From the NCBI GenBank assembly GCA_034698045.1, contig JAQGAU010000672.1, forward strand, positions 1 to 24,991: DNA of 24,991 nucleotides. The letters run 5' to 3'. Origin of the DNA: Paramacrobiotus richtersi (taxonomy: Eukaryota; Tardigrada; Eutardigrada; Parachela; Macrobiotidae). The notes under the pieces are model-generated. The model worked only from the letters and a program-made list of their open reading frames with translations, did not search any database and was not told where the DNA came from. This document shows, piece after piece, positions 18,739 through 24,991 of the stretch. Both the position numbers and the translations under genes were made by a program. Each line of letters begins with the position of its first letter. Position 1 is the first letter of the stretch.

Positions 18739-19758
18739 TCAGTCTCCTGATTTGTTTGCTAATTCGACTGATCCGTTAGTTCGGCGGATACCCGATGTAG
18801 TGTCTACGTCATATTCATCAACTTTCCGTTTTCTGAAGCGCACATTCCAGATGCCAATAATGTATGCATGCAGATTGTTTACGCTGAGGCAAAACAAGAT
18901 AGGATCCAAAAGAGCCTGCATTTGATACATCACTGACTGCGCTTCTTTCAAAATACCCAGCTTCCTCACCGGTGTATACCCGACCAATATAAAGTAGACG
19001 TTTCCTGGCGTCCAGCAGACGGTGGTGCTAATTGTCAGCAGCGTCAACAGTACAAACGATCGAACTCGCTTGTACGGCTTTCTGACCGTTGTGCTGGCTC
19101 GTGCTCGAGATCGTAAGCGCCTTCTTTGCAACCATTTCCATAAAAGGAAGGGGTAAATCACCGTCATCAACAGCTTCGGTACAGCAAATACCCAGATCGA
19201 TGAGATCATAGTATATGTATACTGCGCTGTGGTATTCAATAAACAACCGAGTTCAATTGGTTGGCGATAAAATATCGCGTCTAACACAAGAAAGGGTAAA
19301 TTAAAAGCATGTAGGTATATCACAACAGCCAAGCACATCAAAGAAGCAGCCGTCCGCGTATGCCGATGCCGGTACGACACTGGAGCAAACCACGCCCAGG
19401 CTCGATTGATGCTGATCAGGATATGGATGTGGACGGAGGTGGGCAGCACGATGTCGCGGCTATAAATGAGCAGGGTGCAGACTGAATGGCCTAGTCGCCA
19501 GTATCCGGACTGTTTCATCATCAGAATATTGATGGGGCTACCGATTGCCGCGTAACAAATATTGCTGGAAAGGAGGACAATGATATAAACGTTGAACGCT
19601 GTACGGAGGGTACGTTGCTGTAGAATGATATACAGGACACTACAGTTGAGAAACAAGGTGGCTGTTGTTATGCTAATAAGAGGTGCAGCGCTCGCTAGGT
19701 ATGTTGAGGCAGCGTGTGATGTCGTAGAGTTATCAACAGAAACGTTCATTGGCGTCAT
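18739..19758 (-). CDS. Receptor F: intronless rhodopsin-class 7TM G-protein-coupled receptor
   Basis: Predicted 339 residues in one open frame. Helices are in the family register. Conserved positions are Asn38 in TM1, Cys94-Cys172, Asn118-Arg119-Ala120 with WAWFAPVSYRHRHTR in loop 2, CWTP at 248-251 and DPILF at 285-289. It has sequons at N5 and N10 and a basic tail (FRKRK). Loop 3 reads KPYKRVRS where the paralogues have KPDKRVRS. The start has the shared AAAAGATGA context, with an in-frame ATG at codon 4 as an alternative. Closest to E in TM2, TM3 and TM6, which points to a recent E/F duplication. Its upstream block is the best preserved in the window. Expected to be a plasma-membrane receptor coupled to a heterotrimeric G protein; the ligand is unknown. 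Confidence 0.93.
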   Translation of the reverse strand: MTPMNVSVDNSTTSHAASTYLASAAPLISITTATLFLNCSVLYIILQQRTLRTAFNVYIIVLLSSNICYAAIGSPINILMMKQSGYWRLGHSVCTLLIYSRDIVLPTSVHIHILISINRAWAWFAPVSYRHRHTRTAASLMCLAVVIYLHAFNLPFLVLDAIFYRQPIELGCLLNTTAQYTYTMISSIWVFAVPKLLMTVIYPFLLWKWLQRRRLRSRARASTTVRKPYKRVRSFVLLTLLTISTTVCWTPGNVYFILVGYTPVRKLGILKEAQSVMYQMQALLDPILFCLSVNNLHAYIIGIWNVRFRKRKVDEYDVDTTSGIRRTNGSVELANKSGD

Positions 19759-19859
19759 CTTTTATAGGAAGTGTTTCTTGTGATGTTCACGGTCAAAACA
19801 TCCAGTATATGTCAGGATGTTCCACAATGCAGCATCCTGTGGACGACTCAACGAAATTT

Positions 19860-20245
19860 TCGCATCGCAACTCCACGCTTTTGACAACGTAGATAAACTG
19901 GCAATAAATCCACTGCAAATAACGCTCTTCACTTCTATGATCGATTCCGCCCAACTTAAAGACCTGCGTTCAGTTAGACCCAAATATCAATGTCTAAAAC
20001 GAAAGAATTTTCGAATTTTGTTAGCATTCGGTGAACAGAAGTGCACGAGAAAAAGAAATCTCATGCTATATGATTTCTGGAATATTCTGGGAAGACAAAC
20101 TGAAAACAATCCTCTGGCCACCAATCGAAGAACAGGGCCGAACGAGATGACTATGCATATTAGAGAGGATGCCTCAGGTTCCACTTAATTATGGAACGCC
20201 GTCAGGCATCCCGTGTGACCAGCAAATAAGGCGGTACGTTCTTAA
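19860..20245 (-). promoter_or_regulatory. Conserved 5' control block of receptor F
   Basis: Colinear with the block of E: 'ccacgcttttgacaacgtag', 'tgatcgattccgcc', 'caaatatcaatgtct', 'gtgaacagaagtgcacgaga', 'aacaatcctctggccacc', then ATGCATATTA at 20153-20162 (395 bp from the ATG), 'gagaggatgcc' and 'gccgtcaggcatcccg'. The octamer of D and E is changed to 'CCCAAAT' here. Confidence 0.45.
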
Positions 20246-20354
20246 GTTGCAAGGAAACAGTCGACCAGCAAAGATCACTGGAAACCAGCCTTTTTATTAA
20301 TGATGCCGATTCCTCAGATTCACGAAATTCACCGGTAAACAACAGCGATGAAAT

Positions 20355-20366
20355 CGGTAATTACCG
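20355..20366. promoter_or_regulatory. Perfect 12 bp palindrome CGGTAATTACCG
   Basis: Identical to 7239-7250 and in the same surroundings ('aaatcggtaattaccgtc', then 'aatccgtaag'), about 600 bp upstream of the receptor F start. A TAATTA-centred dyad suits a homeodomain dimer; this is inference. Confidence 0.3.
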
Positions 20367-20605
20367 TCTCGCAAGCATCCAAACGTAGGCAGCACAGCCA
20401 GAATCCGTAAGTTCAGTGCCGCATTCACTAGTATGCCACACTGGGACGTTATCAAATATTAAGTGTTTCGCTTGCAGCTACTCACAAGCTTGGGTGTGTT
20501 AGTTTCACGAGCGTCTGTTGTACTATACCGAGGAACGATAATAATGATGCATGTTGCGAGCGCTATGCTAGTCTGTAATTTTCTTGTAGGGTGTTCTTTT
20601 ACATG

Positions 20606-20882
20606 ATACCGCTTGAATGGCTGCCGCAACTGCTTCTGTTTAACATTTAACATTTTCATTGCCTGATGGATCATATTCAAGTTTGCGGACATTCAAGGAT
20701 GCGCTGAGCTATGTCAAATCACAAATGGTAAGACTTGCGGTGGACCAAGCGGTTTATTCATACTGAGCATTTTTGTTCGATGTGAACGCTGCCTTTTTTG
20801 GTGTTTTGAATTGTTAGTCTGTTACCTCGAGCAGTGTCCTTCACTGATTGTAACGGACGTTAAATGCAATAAACAAACAAAA
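20606..20882 (+). mobile_element. Possible 3' end of a non-LTR retroelement
   Basis: The unit sequence conserved with 7350-7500 and 12715-12830 breaks off near 20605. The foreign stretch ends in 'aatgcaataaacaaacaaaa', the kind of A-rich simple tail seen at LINE and SINE 3' ends. No reverse transcriptase reading is found in it, so it would be a heavily 5'-truncated or non-autonomous copy. Confidence 0.3.
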
Positions 20883-20895
20883 CATGGGCACTCAC

Positions 20896-21345
20896 ACTCA
20901 CACTCGCACTCACACTCTGCCTCTGACCTCTTAAAATCTGACTCTGACCACTGAATGTCTGCCTCTGACTGTTGTAACTCTGTAAAAATGATGCAAATTA
21001 TTGGCTTTTTGTGTCATAATTTAATACAGTCGTCCTGGGAGGAAAACACACCCTTTGATTATGCGGCTCTGGCATATCGTATGCTTAGCGCGTGACTGGC
21101 GCAAGGCGCTTGAGCAGTCTGTACTCAAACAAATTTTTAAAAATTGGTTCCTTGGCATGTTTAAAACACAACAAACAAAATAAAAATAGTGAGATTGTCT
21201 CATGCAACGGCGCTGCTTGTTTGAAAAAACGTTTTCGATGAGATTATGCTCTGATGGGATTAAAGTCAGATTTGCAGTGGTCTGAGTCGGACTTTTAGCA
21301 CATGCGGTCAGAGTTTGAAAGTTCAGAGGAAGAGTCTGAGTCTAA
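20896..21345. repeat. CACTC/CTCTGA-rich tracts in inverted arrangement
   Basis: 20896-20985 is 'cactcacactcacactcgc', passing into 'ctctgcctctgacc' and 'aaaatctgactctgaccact'. 21275-21345 holds the approximate complement ('gtggtctgagtcggactttt', 'ggtcagag', 'gttcagagg', 'gtctgagtc'). The pair could be imperfect terminal repeats of a ~430 bp element, or two simple-sequence tracts. The interior (20990-21270) shows nothing recognisable. Confidence 0.35.
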
Positions 21346-21369
21346 TTTCAGCGCGGGCCTTGATACGAG

Positions 21370-21540
21370 TACATATCCGAAGCAATAAAAGCTCTGGCAA
21401 TACTCGTACTTGACGTTTACTGACAATGAGTTGGGCAACACAGGAATTTGGGAACACGCCGCACTAGGTTTCAAGAAAACCAATAGTGCAACGTTCAGCC
21501 ACGGTAAGCAAAGGTCACTGTCCTGGCTTAATTGCAATTT
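21370..21540. repeat. Downstream flank of a receptor unit without its receptor
   Basis: The run 'acatatccgaagcaataaaagctctggcaa', 'gtttactgacaatga', 'aacacaggaatttgggaaca', 'tgcaacgttcag', 'tcactgtcctggctta' follows the flanks of E and F and stops just where receptor C-terminal codons should begin. No receptor codons follow. It marks a seventh duplication unit whose gene was deleted or displaced. 21545-21765 holds nothing recognised. Confidence 0.6.
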
Positions 21541-21769
21541 CGGCGTTTACAAACGGTGCTTCCGTATAATCACATTAATGCACGCAGCACCACTATATTT
21601 CAAGATACAGCTAACAGTTACTAATCTTTGAGTAAGTCAGACCATGTTCCAGATGCGTCATGTTACGAAGCGTCAAGATCCGCGCATCATACCACATACG
21701 GAACCAACATAGTTATTGGACATATCGACCAAATAAACATTGAAATCGTGATGTACATATTTGTGCATC

Positions 21770-21998
21770 AAATCCTGGAAGAGTTTTGCAGTGTGACAAA
21801 CAGTGTGTAGATACCCACAAATATTATCCTAAGGCGGAATTATTTCTTAGGCCTCTTTTAACACCCGCTGATGTATTCCACACGCCGGTTTCCAACGTGA
21901 CCAGCCGAGCAGGAGAGAATTTGACCCTAAATTCACAGCTGCGCAACCGGGTGGATGAGCACACATAACACCGCTACAGCGTCCGCTATAATCGTCGC
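21770..21998. repeat. Spacer block delta, copy 2
   Basis: Matches 9830-10060 ('aatcctggaagag', 'taggcctcttttaac', 'cccgctgatgta', 'cacagctgcgcaaccgggtgg', 'acaccgctacagcgtccgc'). Homology ends about where the retrotransposon fragment starts, so this block was probably the insertion target. Confidence 0.75.
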
Positions 21999-22009
21999 AC
22001 GAACAAACA

Positions 22010-23656
22010 ATCGTGACGAACAAACTGTCCCACGAAATACGGGCCGAATTGAGCCTCTAGTATTTGGATGATGCGGCATTTGGTAGTGATCTTCTGCAGA
22101 TTAATAATGCGTTTTAAAAACTCCAGGCTGGAGCTGCGGAGATAGGGTTAGAGCTTAACATGCAGAAATGTGGGGTGTATGCCTTTGGTGGTACGAATGA
22201 AGAGCGAGTGGACAGCCTAGGAGTTTTCCTGGAAAGATTCCCGGATGTCCAGCTGGTCGCTCCCGAGCAACTGGAGTTACTGGGGTCACCTATGTTGTGC
22301 AGTGGGATCGTGCGCTATTTCGTAGAGAAACTGGAAGCCTTTGAGACCTTGATCAACCGTCTCGAGATCCAGCCAGCACATCAAGCACCGTTCTTGCTCA
22401 GAAACTGTCTGGCTATCCCGACGATGCTGTACCTGCTGAGGATAGCTGAATGCTGGAAGCATGACCGAGAGCTCAACAGGTTCGATCTCATAATCCGCAG
22501 CAAAGCTGAAAGCATTACTAACTTCGCGATGAATGGAAACACGTAGCAACAGGCGTCACTTCCACTGAAATTCGGGGGGCTGGGGTTGATCAGCGCTTCG
22601 GATATCGCTCTGCCGACATACATTGCGTCCTTGACCGCAGCGGCCGAGTATATCGCAGCGATGATTGAAGGTGTTGATGCCCCGGGACTAACAGCTAACC
22701 TGGTAGACGAGTGGTCAGAACCGGACCGGTATGGAACCTTCGCCTCCAGAATGCCGCCAGCTTCAGTCGGCGTGGACAACCGTGCAGCACACTTTTAAGT
22801 CAGTGGCCAGAATGATGGAGCCTGCCGACGCGATTACCTCTTCTCGTCTGTTGGCAGTATCCTCACCTGAGTTGCGAGCCTGGCTGTTTGCACTGCCTGT
22901 CGCCACTTTTGGAAATTTACTGGAAGACTCCCACCTACGGATTGCAGTTGCTCTTCGTTTAGGAGCAGAAGTATGCAAGGGGCATCGGTGCGTGTGCAAA
23001 TCGCACATCGACGTCTATGGTCACCACGGGCTAGTGTGTAAACAAAGTAAAGGTCGACACCCAAGGCATTCAGGACTGAACGATGTTATACGTCGAGCGC
23101 TTATTTCAGCAAGCATGCATCCCTGCAGCACGTGAACCGCCGGGTTTGTATAGAGGGGATGGAAAACGTCTGGATGGTTTGACGCTCATGCCTTGGAAGG
23201 CCTGAAAACCGCTTGTTTGGGACGTTACTGTTGCTAACACATGTGCAGACTCCTTCGCCCGCACTAGCACGACATGGGGAGCTGCCGCGGATCAACGAGA
23301 AAGACAGAAGGAAACTCGATACAGCGCTTTAAGCTACCGATACTGCGTTCAGCCGATTGGATTCGAGATTATGGGGAGCTGGGGTCCCAGAGCAGCTGTG
23401 TTTCTGAAGGAAGTGGGACGCAGAATACGCGAGAATAATGGAATGCGCCGATGGTGGAAATTGATGGAAATCCTCGCCAGCAAATAAGCAGAGAAATACA
23501 GTGGGAAAACGCTATTTGTGTTTTGGGTACAGTTGATTCGTCCAAAGAAATGAAAGACGTGTTTTTGTTTTTTAATATGCGATTGTGTGATACTGAACAG
23601 TGTAGCAGTACGATATGTACAGCGGAGAAAAATATTAAAGATTCATTCATTTAATC
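22010..23656 (+). mobile_element. 5'-truncated, decayed non-LTR-type retrotransposon
   Basis: Contains the end of a reverse transcriptase, a CCHC motif, an endonuclease-like end and a 3' tail. The coding part starts just before the catalytic YLDD motif (22061-22072), so the fingers and most of the palm are gone; 5' truncation is typical of target-primed reverse transcription. The copy ends 'aatattaaagattcattcat' at about 23656, a short tetranucleotide tail. The order of RT, CCHC, then a KR-x-DG and WD pair suggests the restriction-like endonuclease (R2-like) type, but I place it there by memory of motif style only. Confidence 0.8.
22025..23575 (+). pseudogene. Reverse transcriptase / endonuclease polyprotein remnant
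   Basis: The protein can be followed through four frame segments. 22025-22750: 'AELSL', stop, 'YLDD' (palm), a stop at 22115-22117, then the thumb with 'LNMQKCGVYAFGG', 'LELLGSPML', 'RNCLAIPTMLYLLR'; a TAG at 22544-22546 stands where relatives have Trp, then 'QQASLPLKFGGLGL', 'ASDIALP'. About 22731-23117, next frame: 'LRIAVALRLGAEVC', CxC...HHGLVC (zinc-knuckle-like, about 22989-23039), 'GRHPRHSGLNDVIRRAL'. 23119-about 23480, third frame: 'EPPGLYRGDGKRLDG', with Leu where Pro is usual, a TGA at 23203-23205, 'VWDVTVANTCADS', 'GFEIMGSWGP'. The last frame has 'QWENAICVLGTV', the family's usual C-terminal end. At least four nonsense codons and three frameshifts make it dead. Confidence 0.85.
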
Positions 23657-23698
23657 GCATTATCTGGGCTCCAACGTAGCGTCCACTACATGCATTAA

Positions 23699-24365
23699 GG
23701 CCCCAAGCAGTGATGTAGACAGCGGTTTTAGCGGGTTCCGAATTCCGAATTCTTCTTTACGCCCGCGCACGTAATAATTGTCAGATTATGTGATCCGGTA
23801 TAGAAATGTTTGCTCTATTGTACTATGAGTGCTCTCTTTGCCGCTTTCATCAAACGGGTGCAAAAAAACAGGTGCATTGTTCGCCCTGTTCAAAAAGTCT
23901 TAGCTCTGCTGTTCTCTTTAAACTCAATAAAACTTGTCTTGCAAGATATAGTTAGAAAGAGCAGAGTATTTGTCGCGTTCTGACACGAGATGGGCAGAAT
24001 CGGTTGATAATAAAAAAAGTTATGAGCACTCAAACATTTCAAATATTCACAGCGTGCGCAGTATGGAACCAAAGTTGCTGGTTCTGCGTGATAAATTTTC
24101 TGCTCTTTCTAACGATATCTTGCAAGACAAGTTTTATTGAGTTTAAAAAGCACAGCAGAGCTAAGACTTTTTGATTAGGGCGAACAATGTAACTGTTTTT
24201 TTGCAGTCGTTGGATGAAAGGAGCAGAGAGAGCACTCATAGTATGTCAGAGCAAGCATTTCTATGCCGGATCACAGAACCGGACAATTATTACGTGCGCA
24301 GGCGTAAAGAAACATTCGGAATTCGGAACCCACCAAAACCGCTGTCTACATCACTGCTTGGGGCC
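23699..24365. mobile_element. Foldback element flanked by TTAA (piggyBac-like non-autonomous)
   Basis: Two inverted arms, 23699-23966 and 24100-24365, surround a ~133 bp loop. The ends are GGCCCCAAGCAGTGATGTAG and its complement. TTAA stands on both sides (23695-23698 and 24366-24369), the target duplication of piggyBac elements. The arms differ by scattered substitutions and small indels, so the insertion is not new. No transposase is encoded. The minus-strand frames in the arms, and the first two-thirds of the plus-strand frame at 24171-24539, are by-products. Confidence 0.75.
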
Positions 24366-24369
24366 TTAA

Positions 24370-24539
24370 TCCAAGCCGTTTTTCCGTCCGGTGTCTATTT
24401 CGCACTGGACGATACTAATATCATCATTACAATGCGATATCCACCAGAATCCTTCAGTGGCCAGTTTGAAGTCTGGGTGCGGCCGTACATGCAGCAGGAT
24501 GAGTTTATTGTGCATACAATTAATCTGCAGCTAAGTTAA
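24370..24539 (+). other. Possible C-terminal coding fragment, unidentified
   Basis: The frame leaving the foldback element continues open for 56 codons to a TAA at 24537-24539 ('VFPSGVYFALDDTNI', 'WVRPYMQQDEFIV'). Its composition looks protein-like, but I recognise no domain and there is no start of its own outside the element. It may be a chance frame, or the end of an exon or dead gene interrupted by the TTAA insertion. Confidence 0.25.
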
Positions 24540-24654
24540 CGGCTAACCAACATGCGTAAACGATGGTTTCTTGGCTATTCACCAGAACCACGTTGTGGAA
24601 GACTTATGTGTAGTTAGCCGTAATAACGCTTGGCCTCATGCTACAGCATATGAG

Positions 24655-24850
24655 CGAGGAGCGAGGCCACTCTAGCCGCCCGCGAATAGCCGAGTAACTG
24701 GTTACGGAATGGATATCGGCCGGCTTTTTTTAATTATTTGTGACAATATTAGTCCAATCGCACTGCTGGGCTGTTTATTTGGGTTTTGTTAGATGATGCT
24801 TACTAACTGATTAGCTTCGCGCTAATAACGGGTGTACGCTGACGACTTAA
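24655..24850. repeat. Spacer block beta, copy 4
   Basis: Shares 'gagcgaggc', 'cgcgaatagcc', 'gagtaactggtta', 'cactgctgggctgtttat', 'gttagatgatg' and 'cgctaataacgggtgta' with the other beta copies. The next part ('gttgttgac', 'catcgtggcttg') also follows 1672-1880, so a further unit continues past the right edge. Confidence 0.7.
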
Positions 24851-24935
24851 GAAGTTGTTGACTTGTTGTGCATCGTGGCTTGATTGGAAGAGGGCAGATT
24901 GCTGCATATTTATAACGCTAAAATCACTGCCCATA

Positions 24936-24970
24936 CAGCTGGTAATTTACGATTATTCTAGGTTGACTGC
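24936..24970. repeat. Short dispersed repeat shared with 5163-5200
   Basis: 'acagctggtaatttacgat' followed by 'tattct' and 'gttgactgc' is almost the same at both places; a looser copy is at 9689. Part of the unit architecture. Confidence 0.6.
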
Positions 24971-24991
24971 ATACTATTGCCAGACTTGTAT

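Noticed and set aside
20880-20940. CRISPR-like regular 'cactca' repeats
   Set aside because: Simple-sequence tract without spacers.
22286-22779. Minus-strand frames of 87 and 132 codons within the retrotransposon
   Set aside because: Antisense shadows of the plus-strand reverse transcriptase remnant.
1-24991. tRNA, rRNA, riboswitch or CRISPR features
   Set aside because: No cloverleaf arms with conserved T-loop sequence, rRNA core or repeat-spacer pattern were recognised on either strand by eye; a covariance-model scan was not possible.

Overview
The window looks like animal (invertebrate) nuclear DNA. Its only convincing genes are single-exon, seven-transmembrane, rhodopsin-class receptors, all on the minus strand, set in long AT-moderate spacers with decayed transposons, foldback elements and a satellite array. 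There are no bacterial-style operons. The receptor signature (NR-A/V-W in place of DRY, 'FAPxSYRHRHTR', 'CW-x-PG', 'LDPILF') resembles what I remember of the lineage-expanded rhodopsin-like receptors of tardigrades. I favour a tardigrade or a similarly small invertebrate, at moderate confidence only.

Layout. 1-1275: satellite-like array of 54-56 bp monomers in ~165 bp higher-order units. 1285-2758: spacer blocks. 2759-3802: receptor A (intact). 5618-6658: receptor B (intact). 8170-8795: receptor C, 5'-truncated pseudogene carrying a 44 bp retroposed tail. 11084-12125: receptor D, near full-length pseudogene with one extra base and one nonsense codon. 13655-13772: a sixth receptor reduced to its C-terminal end, followed by a pogo/Tigger-like MITE (13829-14247). 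14839-15837: receptor E (intact, clipped tail). 17988-18440: an almost perfect 450 bp hairpin element. 18739-19758: receptor F (intact). 21370-21540: downstream flank of a seventh unit with no receptor. 22010-23656: 5'-truncated, dead non-LTR retrotransposon (RT YLDD motif, thumb, CCHC, endonuclease-like end). 23699-24365: foldback element flanked by TTAA (piggyBac-like). 24370-24991: unidentified ORF end and another spacer-block copy.

The spacers are not random. At least five blocks (called alpha to epsilon here) recur between receptors, and a conserved block starts every receptor promoter. The locus is therefore an old series of ~3-4 kb tandem segmental duplications, each originally carrying one receptor, its 5' control region and its spacer, and now in birth-and-death turnover: four intact, three broken or fragmentary, one receptor-less. 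The promoter blocks share an ATGCATATTA element about 340-415 bp upstream of the start in four of five copies, and two also carry a perfect octamer ATGCAAAT. This suggests POU-homeodomain control of the array, as known for some chemoreceptor genes in other invertebrates (inference). The ligand and tissue cannot be read from sequence.
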